Source of the DNA: Niabella pedocola
GTDB lineage: Bacteria; Bacteroidota; Bacteroidia; Chitinophagales; Chitinophagaceae
Direction: 5' to 3'
Length of the DNA stretch: 64,000 bases
Assembly (NCBI RefSeq): GCF_021044425.1
Contig: NZ_JAJNEC010000005.1
Coordinates: 1,054,001 to 1,118,000 of the forward strand
In this document: piece after piece, positions 10,218 through 17,548 of the stretch
Position numbering within the stretch: the first letter of the stretch is position 1
Layout: every line of letters begins with the position of its first letter
The notes under the pieces: model-generated
Databases searched by the model: none
The model's input: only the letters and a program-made list of their open reading frames with translations
Told to the model about the DNA's origin: nothing
Program-made: the position numbers and the translations under genes

Positions 10218-10412
10218 GAAGCAATTGTATACGGCTTCTACACGCTGATACAAAGTAAGCCGGTTCTCAAAACAACAGCATAGCTGCCCTTGACAGCCAG
10301 ATAAGGGACCATTCAAACGAAGCTCCACCGGGCTCAGCCGTATACCGGCCGCAAATCGAAACAGACCCCTGTAAAAGGTTCGCTGTTCCATAACCGCACT
10401 GCGCTTTATAAA

Positions 10413-10511
10413 TCATTTGCTCCAGACTTCCTCGTTACGGTCGTTGACCATAGCAGTGCGTTCCATACTGCCGGTAGGGTTGCTTAAAGCCATTTTGATT
10501 ACGCTTTTCAT
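10413..10511 (-). CDS. Possible 32-residue peptide, unknown
   Basis: An ATG at 10511 opens a 32-codon frame ending at TGA 10413. The peptide starts MKSVIKMALSNPTG and ends NEEVWSK. The bases before the ATG are A-rich (caaaaattaaaaacg), as before many Bacteroidota genes. There is no signal peptide, no GG leader motif and no Cys. I do not recognise it. It could equally be chance; only conservation in relatives would tell. Confidence 0.25.
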   Translation of the reverse strand: MKSVIKMALSNPTGSMERTAMVNDRNEEVWSK

Positions 10512-10589
10512 CGTTTTTAATTTTTGAAACAGAATCAATGAATATTGCCCGCATAAAGTTGGGGGATTCAGGTGCCGGTTTCTTTTTTT

Positions 10590-10639
10590 GATCCCTTCTG
10601 ATCCCTTATGACTCCTTCTGATCCCTCCTGATCCCTTCT
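10590..10639. repeat. Tandem 10-bp repeat array
   Basis: Five consecutive decamers: GATCCCTTCT, GATCCCTTAT, GACTCCTTCT, GATCCCTCCT, GATCCCTTCT. Period is exactly 10 bp. Confidence 0.9.
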
Positions 10640-10659
10640 GACCTCGAAACGCATGTTTT

Positions 10660-10725
10660 CTGTATCCCTTCTGTATCGTTTCTGTATCCTGGCTATATCC
10701 TTTCTATATCCTGGCTGTATCCTGG
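10660..10725. repeat. Tandem 11-bp repeat array
   Basis: Six consecutive 11-mers of the form CTRTATCCTKK: CTGTATCCCTT, CTGTATCGTTT, CTGTATCCTGG, CTATATCCTTT, CTATATCCTGG, CTGTATCCTGG. Period is exactly 11 bp, unlike the related 10-bp array 20 bp upstream. Confidence 0.9.
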
Positions 10726-10983
10726 CTGCGGTGTTCGTATATGGTTCCGCTATCCGGGCCTGGGGTAAGAATGCGGAAATGTGGGGGACTGTTTGAGCGC
10801 ATTATGTTTGCCGGACGTAAAATATTGTTACGTCTTGTACGGTTTGATCAGCTAAAAAAGTATTCCGGCCACTAAAGCACCAGCAATGTTTTTCAGAGCC
10901 GATGATTTTATGAAACACTTAAGACCGTATACAATACGAATCCGATCACAATCCAGTAATTTCAATACAAAAACGCTGTTCCA

Positions 10984-12273
10984 TTGACCATCAACCATTA
11001 TATAACCGATCTGAATATTGTAACAGACATCCTGCCGGTGTTCAACTATACCAATAACCGGTTTTCCGAACAGGTGCTTACAGGCCTGCTTACCAAAACG
11101 CTTCCTTCAACAACGCACATTATTGAGCGGCAGCAAATATTAGAGGGTTTTGTAAAAAACTACCGGCTGCTGCAATCTTACAATTATGCCAAAGCAGAAT
11201 TTGCCGAAGTGTACCAGTTCCTACAACAGGTGGAGGGCCCGGTTCCAAATCATTTGCTAACGCTCTTTACGAATAAAATTGAACAACAGGTACTGATCAG
11301 CCGGTATGCGCAGTTCGTGCTTTTCCTTGACCGGTTGTTACAGAAATGGATCGCAGCCATCAACCGTACCTTTTTTCCCAATGCGTATCGTGCCGATCTT
11401 GAGGCGATGGAACAATTATTAACCTTTTTTGATCTGCGGCATTACGCGGAACGTTTAAAAGAAGACCGGTTTGGAACAAAGGAAGTACGGCAACTCTCTC
11501 AGAAAATTGCAGCCCGCAAACAGGACGGCAGCTGGAACCTGTTCTGGGCGCGGTTCTTTTTGTTTGAAGCCTATACATCCATCAGTATTTCCATCGTACG
11601 GAGAGGATTTACCTTCCCGGTTCCAGGCGCAAAAGCCCTAATGATCCGGGATCTTTATCACCCCCTGCTAAAGGAGCCTGTAAAAAATGATATCCATATA
11701 ACAAAGCAGGTCTGCCTGCTCACGGGTCCGAATATGGCCGGCAAATCCACCTTGTTAAAATCCATCGGTCTTTGTGTGTTTTTGGCGCATACGGGTCTTG
11801 CCATACCGGCATCCTTTGCCGAAATCCCTTTCTTTGATCATATTTCCATTTTCATTAATCACCGGGATGACCTGCAGAACGGCTACAGTCATTTTATGTA
11901 TGAAATCAAAAACCTGAAGGAGGTGCTGCAGCAAACCGCCGACGGCAAGCGCTGTTTCTCTATTTTTGATGAACTGTTCAAGGGTACGAACCAGGAAGAT
12001 GCGCTGGCGATTACCACAGCAACGATCGAAGGACTGAGCCGTACCGATACCTCCTGTTTCCTGATCTCTACACATCTGCATGCTTTAAAAGAAACGCCTG
12101 CTATAGCCGGCAATGCTGCACATGTATATCATATTACCTGTGTTATTGAAAACGGCCGCCCAACGTTCACTTATAAATTAGGAAGCGGCTGGTCCGATCT
12201 GAGGATCGGCCGGTTATTATTTGAAGCGGAAGGACTGTATGAGCTGCTGAACAAACAACCAACATCAGGATAG
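10984..12273 (+). CDS. Stand-alone MutS-like ATPase (lever/ATPase domains only)
   Basis: A 429-residue protein with the C-terminal half of MutS: helical core/lever region (about 1-220) and the ABC-type ATPase. Walker A is GPNMAGKST (residues 248-256); Walker B/DE is IFDELFKG (Asp329, Glu330); a STHLHAL segment supplies the switch histidine. The mismatch-binding and connector domains of MutS1 are absent, so it is not the canonical mismatch repair protein. Stand-alone MutS-like ATPases of this length are common in Bacteroidota but their role is unclear. The start is TTG at 10984: an in-frame TAA lies at 10957 and no ATG or GTG occurs between it and the conserved N-terminus. It appears monocistronic. 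Confidence 0.85.
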   Translation: MTINHYITDLNIVTDILPVFNYTNNRFSEQVLTGLLTKTLPSTTHIIERQQILEGFVKNYRLLQSYNYAKAEFAEVYQFLQQVEGPVPNHLLTLFTNKIEQQVLISRYAQFVLFLDRLLQKWIAAINRTFFPNAYRADLEAMEQLLTFFDLRHYAERLKEDRFGTKEVRQLSQKIAARKQDGSWNLFWARFFLFEAYTSISISIVRRGFTFPVPGAKALMIRDLYHPLLKEPVKNDIHITKQVCLLTGPNMAGKSTLLKSIGLCVFLAHTGLAIPASFAEIPFFDHISIFINHRDDLQNGYSHFMYEIKNLKEVLQQTADGKRCFSIFDELFKGTNQEDALAITTATIEGLSRTDTSCFLISTHLHALKETPAIAGNAAHVYHITCVIENGRPTFTYKLGSGWSDLRIGRLLFEAEGLYELLNKQPTSG

Positions 12274-12424
12274 CGTATCCAACGCTCCAACAGTTCCCTC
12301 CTTTGGTTGTGGATTCAAAACGATGGGATATAAGGGCCTGCGTACGGCATATGCACAGCCGGAACAACGCGAAAACCTTACCGTAATTTTTTATCTATCT
12401 TCACGCGCTATTCAAATCGTTTAT

Positions 12425-12964
12425 ATGCCTGGTCACCCCTTCACCCCTCCTTTCTCCATCCAGCCCGTTCTCGAGAATGCGCAGGTAAAACTGATCCCAT
12501 TAAAAGCGGAAGATTTTGAACGCCTCTATGCCGTTGCCTCCGACCCGGCCATCTGGCAGATGCACCCCAATAAGAACCGGTACCAGCGGGATGTATTTGA
12601 CACCTTCTTTGAAGGCGCTTTGCAAAGCGGGGGCGCTTTCCTTTGCCAGGCGATGCCTGCAGGCACGTTAGCCGGATGCACCCGGTTTTATAACTACGAC
12701 CCTGCCGAACACAGCATCTTTATAGGGTATACTTTTTATGCCACCCGGTTCTGGGGCACCGGTTTGAATGCGGAAGTAAAACACCTCATGCTGGATTATA
12801 TTTTCCGGTTTGTACGTACCGTTTATTTCCATATAGGTGCTGAAAATTACCGTTCACAAAAAGCCATCGAGAAGCTGGGAGCCATAAAACTAAGGGCAGA
12901 ATGGGTAGCGTATTATGGCGAGCCCGACCGGCTTAATTTTGTTTATGGTATACACCGGCCATAA
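12425..12964 (+). CDS. GNAT family N-acetyltransferase (RimJ/RimL-like)
   Basis: A 179-residue acetyltransferase of the GNAT fold. The acetyl-CoA binding and C-terminal region are recognisable: a beta-bulge segment IFIGYTFYATRFWGTGLNAEVK followed by a HIGAENYRSQKAIEKLGA block typical of RimJ/RimL-like enzymes. Start at ATG 12425 gives MPGHPFTPPF; the open frame continues upstream to 12323 but that part is unlike the family. The substrate (protein N-terminus, small molecule or antibiotic) cannot be told. It is transcribed towards the BSP gene, with only a weak TGCCGG/CCGGCA hairpin (12974-12993) in the convergent gap. Confidence 0.85.
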   Translation: MPGHPFTPPFSIQPVLENAQVKLIPLKAEDFERLYAVASDPAIWQMHPNKNRYQRDVFDTFFEGALQSGGAFLCQAMPAGTLAGCTRFYNYDPAEHSIFIGYTFYATRFWGTGLNAEVKHLMLDYIFRFVRTVYFHIGAENYRSQKAIEKLGAIKLRAEWVAYYGEPDRLNFVYGIHRP

Positions 12965-13042
12965 ACAGCAATAAGCTGCCGGAACAAGGCCGGCAACGGC
13001 TACGGCATTTCTACACATTAACCATCGGCTGTATGCGCCAGG

Positions 13043-13738
13043 CTACAGGGCAGGGTTTTTTGAATATTCCAGCCATAAATCATCTACCGGCTTACCGGTA
13101 ACCTCCCTCCAGCTGTCGGCCGTATAACTGTGATTACGCAGCGCCGTGTTCAGCGCCTTTACAGTACCCTTTTTTACCCGGGCTTCGATCCATGCGAGGA
13201 ACCGCGCTGTTACCCGGTATCCATCCGAATATTTCTGACGGTCTGAATACTCCGGAAGTTTCCAGCCGGCACCTTCGTTATCAATGCCGTATTTAAACCG
13301 TATATAATCAGCAATGCCTTCAGTGATCCACCAGGGGCCAACGCTGCGCCCATAATCCTGTACAATATGCATCACTTCGTGGGTTACCACATCTATATCG
13401 CCCGGATGCTTTACAAACCATACCGGGTCATATACCACTTTTCCGCCACCCGTAGCAGCCACACCATGATAGGCTGTGTCCACCTTAAAATATACCTCCT
13501 TTGCCGCACCGTTGTTAAAATCCCTTACCAGCACGGGGTACACGGTAAAGAACGCATCCACCATTCTTTTTTTTACAGCATTGCTAAAGGTTGTTTCATT
13601 CGAGGTAAAATGCAGGATGAACCCGCCCTTCTCAAAGCGGCTGCCTTCATAGTTAAATGCAGAATCGCTGCCGCCGACAACCGAAGCGTTTGAATGGCTC
13701 AGCATAAAAAGCCCCGCCAGCAATAACCAGTATTTCAT
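13043..13738 (-). CDS. Secreted basic secretory protein (BSP) family metallopeptidase-like protein
   Basis: A 231-residue exported protein with a signal peptide (MKYWLLLAGLFML...NAS). It carries a zinc-peptidase motif HEVMH (His120, Glu121, His124) followed by ITEGIADYIRF (Glu140), the pattern of the plant/bacterial basic secretory protein family, which is grouped with zinc metallopeptidases. Start at 13738 is chosen because it places the signal peptide first; the open frame extends to 13792 with a second hydrophobic stretch that looks like read-through of promoter DNA. Proteolytic activity is inferred from the motif only. The role could be degradation of extracellular protein or cell-wall related work. 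Confidence 0.85.
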   Translation of the reverse strand: MKYWLLLAGLFMLSHSNASVVGGSDSAFNYEGSRFEKGGFILHFTSNETTFSNAVKKRMVDAFFTVYPVLVRDFNNGAAKEVYFKVDTAYHGVAATGGGKVVYDPVWFVKHPGDIDVVTHEVMHIVQDYGRSVGPWWITEGIADYIRFKYGIDNEGAGWKLPEYSDRQKYSDGYRVTARFLAWIEARVKKGTVKALNTALRNHSYTADSWREVTGKPVDDLWLEYSKNPAL

Positions 13739-13889
13739 AAATAATCTTTGCCAGAAAAATATTACAATTCCCGCAATTGAGCAAATCCACACCTGCGTTT
13801 GTTGCTTCCTGTTAACCAGGGCCCTTGCGCCCGGTAAACCTCAAAGCAGGCCCTGGCCATCTTTTTCAGTAATATTGGGGGCAGCTTGT

Positions 13890-13897
13890 TATTTTTG
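13890..13897 (+). promoter_or_regulatory. -7 box (TATTTTTG) for the DUF4271 gene
   Basis: Perfect match to TAnnTTTG, 21 bp before the TTG start at 13919. It lies downstream of the other possible start (13886), which makes that start unlikely. A -33 TTTG is not seen; the expected place is T-rich. Confidence 0.55.
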
Positions 13898-13918
13898 CGT
13901 TTCAAAGATGCCTTTATT

Positions 13919-15289
13919 TTGATCCGTTTATTCATCATAGTTTTTCTGAGTTTCTTTTGTATGAGCGATCTGTCTGCTCAAAAAAAAGACAGTGCAAAAG
14001 AGCAGCCGCAAGCCGCAAAGCCCGCGGCTCAGCCGGGTACCAATCGCAAGACCACCAACCGGCCGGCAGCTAAAAAGCCGGCAGCTGCCAAACAAACGCC
14101 GCCGGTAACAAAACCTGCGGCTGCTGGAAAAAAGGCAACACCAGCTCCGGTAACACAAAAACCAGCCGGCAATCCTGCAAAAACAACGCGTGCTTCCACT
14201 TCCCCGGCAAATCATAAACCGGTCGTTCAAAAAGATACCGCGCGGAAAAAGACTATCACCGTAAAAGCATCCGTTCCGGCTGCGGCGAAAAAGGATACGG
14301 CGGCTTCAAAAAAAACAGTGCGCCATCCTCAGGCGGGTGCCCGGACCGATTCTGTAAGAAAAGCGACAACGGCCATTCCTTTAAAAAAAGATACGGCCGG
14401 AAAAGCAGCAGCGGCCCTGCCGCCATCGCCGCCGGTTGTCATCGATTCTACGCGGATCAGGGCCGCCATGGCAGACAGTCTTAAAAAAGAGGCCCAATAT
14501 GCGGCAAAGGTTCAGGTGTTTAACCGTACCCGGCAGATTCTTGCGGAGCATCCGTATTACGCCTTTTCCAAAGCCCCGGTCGTTACGCCCTATAGTAAAC
14601 GGGTAAAACAACCGGGAGAAGAAATTTACTTTTATACGCTTGCCGGTATCATGCTGCTCTTCGCCGGATTTAAAACGGCGTTTTCAAAGTACTTTGATGA
14701 CCTGACCACCCTGTTTTTCCGGCGCACGCTGAAACAGCGCCAGCTGCAACAACAGCTTAGTCAGAATACACTTCCATCATTCCTTTTTAACATTTTATTT
14801 GTTTTTGTTACCGGGTATTATCTTGCGCTTATGGCGGAGCAACTTACGGTAAAACAACTGCCCTATCCTTTTTGGCAGTTGTTTGGCTTTGCTGTTGCTG
14901 TTGTATCCGTGGCCTACCTTGCCAAGTTTTTCCTGCTGAAGTTATTTGGCTGGCTTTTTAAACTGCAGCATCTTACCGATGCCTATATCTTCCTTATTTT
15001 CCTGGTGAGCAAGATCCTGGTACTATTCCTGCTTCCGGTGATCGTGATCACATCGCTGGGCGGTACGGGTATTAAAACCATTATCTGGACACTCAGCTGG
15101 CTGATCATAGGCGCGCTTTTCCTCTATCGTTTTACCGTGGCGCTTCAAATGATACAGAAAAGTAACAAGGTGAGTCTCTTTCATTTCTTTATTTACTTTA
15201 TTGCCTTTGAGCTATTACCGGCCTTTGCAATCTACAAGTTTATTTTACAGTTTTTAACGGGGAATAGCGTACCTTTGCACCCAATTTAG
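13919..15289 (+). CDS. DUF4271 membrane protein with long Lys/Pro/Ala-rich N-terminal region
   Basis: About 456 residues. The first 20 residues form a signal peptide or anchor (MIRLFIIVFLSFFC...LSAQ). Residues about 22-185 are low complexity, rich in K, P, A and T with many KKDTA and KPAA units. The last 230 residues contain several hydrophobic helices that match the Bacteroidota family DUF4271. The start is uncertain: no ATG fits; TTG 13919 lies just after a perfect -7 box, TTG 13886 before it. It sits directly before hemD, an arrangement I recall as common in the phylum. The function is unknown. The K/P/A tail could span the periplasm or contact peptidoglycan, which is a guess. Confidence 0.85.
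   Translation: MIRLFIIVFLSFFCMSDLSAQKKDSAKEQPQAAKPAAQPGTNRKTTNRPAAKKPAAAKQTPPVTKPAAAGKKATPAPVTQKPAGNPAKTTRASTSPANHKPVVQKDTARKKTITVKASVPAAAKKDTAASKKTVRHPQAGARTDSVRKATTAIPLKKDTAGKAAAALPPSPPVVIDSTRIRAAMADSLKKEAQYAAKVQVFNRTRQILAEHPYYAFSKAPVVTPYSKRVKQPGEEIYFYTLAGIMLLFAGFKTAFSKYFDDLTTLFFRRTLKQRQLQQQLSQNTLPSFLFNILFVFVTGYYLALMAEQLTVKQLPYPFWQLFGFAVAVVSVAYLAKFFLLKLFGWLFKLQHLTDAYIFLIFLVSKILVLFLLPVIVITSLGGTGIKTIIWTLSWLIIGALFLYRFTVALQMIQKSNKVSLFHFFIYFIAFELLPAFAIYKFILQFLTGNSVPLHPI
15270..15277 (+). promoter_or_regulatory. -7 box (TACCTTTG) before hemD
   Basis: Perfect TAnnTTTG inside the last codons of the DUF4271 gene, 22 bp before the hemD ATG. It suggests hemD has its own promoter in addition to read-through. 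Confidence 0.5.
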
Positions 15290-15299
15290 GTGAATTTTA

Positions 15300-16103
15300 A
15301 TGTCAAGTAACGTAGCAACAAAACCCGTGGCGAAGCCTGAAGCAGGAAAAATGCAGCATATACTTATCAGCCAGCCAAGACCAAAGAGCGAAAAATCCCC
15401 CTATTTCGACCTTGAAAAAAAGCATGGTGTTACCTTGGATTTTGAGACCCTGATCATGCTGGAACCCATCTCCGGAAAAGATTTCAGACGCCAAAAGATC
15501 AGCATCCCCACTTATACGGGGGTTATCTTTACCAGCCGGAATGCAATTGATCACTTTTTCAGAACCTGTGAGGAAATGAAGATCAATGTATCCCAGGATA
15601 CGAAATACTTCTGTATTACAGAAGCCGTGGCGCTGTACCTGCAAAAATTCATCCTTTATCGTAAAAGAAAAGTATTTTACGGTACAGACGGCAGCAATAA
15701 AAGCCTGCTGGATGTGATCAATAAACATAAAGAGAATCTCAATTTTCTTTATGTATGTTCTGAAAACCAGCAGGATAATGAAATTATCAGCTGGCTCAAA
15801 CAACACGATTGTTCTTTTGACCTGGCATTTATGTACCGCACAAAGAGCAATGATGTAAAAAAATCACTGGGCAATAAAAAGTTTGATGTGCTTTGTTTTT
15901 TTACGCCCAGCGGTGTAAAGAGCTGGTTCGACAATTTTCCCGACTTTGAGCAGCACGAAACCGTGATCGGCACCTTTGGCGATAATACCAAGGAAGCAGC
16001 GATCAGGGCCGGCTTAAAGCCGCTGATTGTGGCCCCTTTGCCTAAAACACCCAGCATGATTACCGCCCTGGATCAGTTTTTGGCCAGCAATTCCAATAAA
16101 TAA
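15300..16103 (+). CDS. hemD: Uroporphyrinogen-III synthase
   Basis: A 267-residue cytoplasmic enzyme that closes and isomerises hydroxymethylbilane to uroporphyrinogen III in tetrapyrrole synthesis. The two-domain HemD pattern is seen: ILISQPRP near the start, an IFTSRNAIDHFF segment in the first domain, and VLCFFTPSGVKSWF plus GDNTKEAAIRAG and MITALDQFL in the second. HemD sequences diverge strongly, and this one has the Bacteroidota form with a longer N-terminus. It follows the DUF4271 gene by 10 bp. No other heme genes adjoin, though hemW lies 14 kb away. Confidence 0.88.
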   Translation: MSSNVATKPVAKPEAGKMQHILISQPRPKSEKSPYFDLEKKHGVTLDFETLIMLEPISGKDFRRQKISIPTYTGVIFTSRNAIDHFFRTCEEMKINVSQDTKYFCITEAVALYLQKFILYRKRKVFYGTDGSNKSLLDVINKHKENLNFLYVCSENQQDNEIISWLKQHDCSFDLAFMYRTKSNDVKKSLGNKKFDVLCFFTPSGVKSWFDNFPDFEQHETVIGTFGDNTKEAAIRAGLKPLIVAPLPKTPSMITALDQFLASNSNK

Positions 16104-16187
16104 GCCAACAAACTTCTCTTTATCAAAAGCTTAACGACTCATTTTTTGGGTAGCTAAGGTTTTTATGAATATTTGCATGGTTATAGT

Positions 16188-16195
16188 TAACTTTG
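16188..16195 (+). promoter_or_regulatory. -7 box (TAACTTTG) immediately before bamD
   Basis: Perfect TAnnTTTG ending 8 bp before the ATG at 16204. If used, the transcript would have almost no leader. It also excludes the upstream alternative start at 16165. Confidence 0.5.
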
Positions 16196-16203
16196 CAAAC
16201 TTT

Positions 16204-17022
16204 ATGAGGTTTTTCGTCATTATCTCCGCCTTGTTTTTAATGTCGTCCTGCGGGCCGGGCATGAATAAGATTTTAAAAAGTAAGGATGCTGCCTATAAGC
16301 TCAAGATGGCAGATGCTTTTTATGCCAAAAAGAAATACAATAAGGCGCAGCTGATCTACGAAGACATTTTACCTTATTATAAAACAACGCCCCAGTTCCA
16401 GGACATTTACTATAAGTATGCATATTCTGCTTATTATCAGCACGATTATGCAATGGCAGAGAATTATTTCAAGACCTTTATGGAAAGCTTTCCCAACAGT
16501 CCGAAATTTGAGGAAATGGAGTACATGCGGGCATATAATTTTTACAAACAGTCGCCCAAACCGGAATTGGATCAAAGCAATACCTTTAAGGCCATTGGTG
16601 CCATGCAAACTTTTATCAATACGCACCCCAGCTCGGTGCGGCTGCCTGAAGCCAACCGGATCCTGGATGAGCTGAGAAGCAAGCTGGAAATAAAAGACTA
16701 TAAAAGCGCCAAGCTGTATTATGACATGGGCTATTACCGGGCTGCCGGCGTAAGTTTTGCCGCCCTCCTGGAAAACTTCCCGGAGTCACAGTTAGCGGAT
16801 GAATATAAAATGATGTCGGTAAAATCCTACTATCTTTTTGCCGAAAACAGCGTTATTGATAAGAAAACGGAGCGTTTCAGGGAAGTGATGGATGAATGCA
16901 AAGAATTCATCGACCGGTTCCCAGAAAGTAAATATAAAGCCGATATTGAAAAATATATGGCAATGTCACAATCTCAAATTCAAAAATTTAGTAATAATGA
17001 GCAAATTAAGAAGGCATCTTAG
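16204..17022 (+). CDS. bamD: Outer membrane assembly lipoprotein BamD
   Basis: A 272-residue lipoprotein with signal MRFFVIISALFLMSSCGPG and acylated Cys16. It has the TPR-type repeats of BamD: YAKKKYNKAQLIYEDILPYY, HDYAMAENYFKTF, YDMGYYRAAGVSFAALL and FRECK-like helices near the end. BamD works with BamA to insert beta-barrel proteins into the outer membrane. Start 16204 is chosen for the signal peptide; the 13 codons upstream (from 16165) overlap a -7 box. Its last 26 bp overlap rpoZ in another frame, so the two genes are translationally close. The bamD-rpoZ-coaBC order is typical of Bacteroidota. Confidence 0.93.
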   Translation: MRFFVIISALFLMSSCGPGMNKILKSKDAAYKLKMADAFYAKKKYNKAQLIYEDILPYYKTTPQFQDIYYKYAYSAYYQHDYAMAENYFKTFMESFPNSPKFEEMEYMRAYNFYKQSPKPELDQSNTFKAIGAMQTFINTHPSSVRLPEANRILDELRSKLEIKDYKSAKLYYDMGYYRAAGVSFAALLENFPESQLADEYKMMSVKSYYLFAENSVIDKKTERFREVMDECKEFIDRFPESKYKADIEKYMAMSQSQIQKFSNNEQIKKAS

Positions 17023-17338
17023 TGTTGGTACTCCCAGTAGCGTAGAAACCAAAAGCCTGCAGGAGATAAAAAACAAAACCGGCAATATATATGAATCTAT
17101 TGCCATTGTTAGCAAAAGGGCCAACCAGATCAATATTTCCATAAAGGAAGAATTGCACAATAAACTGGATGAATTTGCCAGCCATACCGATACGCTGGAA
17201 GAGATCCATGAAAATAAAGAGCAGATCGAGATCTCAAAGGCATACGAAAGAATGCCGAATCCCGCCCTGCTGGCTACCCAGGAATTCCTTGATGATAAAA
17301 TTTACTACCGCAAGGCTGAAGACGAATTGTTCAGCTAA
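16997..17338 (+). CDS. rpoZ: RNA polymerase omega subunit, Bacteroidota type
   Basis: A 113-residue protein matching the Bacteroidota form of RpoZ, the small subunit that helps assemble RNA polymerase and, in proteobacteria, forms part of a ppGpp site. The conserved core is KTGNIYESIAIVSKRANQI, followed by an acidic helix and a YERMPNPALLATQEFL tail seen in this phylum. ATG 16997 lies inside the 3' end of bamD (26-bp overlap). A strong terminator follows 20 bp after the stop. Confidence 0.9.
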   Translation: MSKLRRHLSVGTPSSVETKSLQEIKNKTGNIYESIAIVSKRANQINISIKEELHNKLDEFASHTDTLEEIHENKEQIEISKAYERMPNPALLATQEFLDDKIYYRKAEDELFS

Positions 17339-17358
17339 GCGTACATGTATTGATAAGC

Positions 17359-17393
17359 GCCGTAACGGATCTGGATCCGTTACGGCTTTTTTT
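17359..17393 (+). terminator. Rho-independent terminator after rpoZ
   Basis: Thirteen-bp perfect stem GCCGTAACGGATC (17359-17371) with GATCCGTTACGGC (17374-17386) and seven T. It separates rpoZ from coaBC. Confidence 0.95.
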
Positions 17394-17536
17394 ATGCCCG
17401 CCCCAGGAATTTCATTTCCCTCAGGATGTCCATCTCCGTACATCCGCCAACACGCCAACGAACCAGTTTTCATATACCAGCCAACCGCAACGCCACTCTT
17501 ATCATTTTATTACATCTGTATTCCGACCCGATGGCT

Positions 17537-17544
17537 TATTTTTG
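17537..17544 (+). promoter_or_regulatory. -7 box (TATTTTTG) immediately before coaBC
   Basis: Perfect TAnnTTTG ending 4 bp before ATG 17549. It would give a leaderless or nearly leaderless message. Confidence 0.5.
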
Positions 17545-17548
17545 ATGC

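Larger units (their letters stand above)
10127..10983. other. Long intergenic region with repeats and one possible small ORF
   Basis: 857 bp. Contents in order: the susD terminator (10186-10217), a possible 32-codon ORF on the minus strand (10413-10511), a 10-bp tandem array (10590-10639), an 11-bp tandem array (10660-10725), and about 250 bp of ordinary-looking sequence that should hold the promoter for the MutS-like gene. A 77-codon minus-strand frame at 10158-10391 overlaps the terminator and is not credible. Confidence 0.6.

Noticed and set aside
10158..10391. Minus-strand frame of 77 codons
   Set aside because: It runs through the susD terminator stem, has no family-like text, and is Cys-rich at random; composition suggests non-coding.
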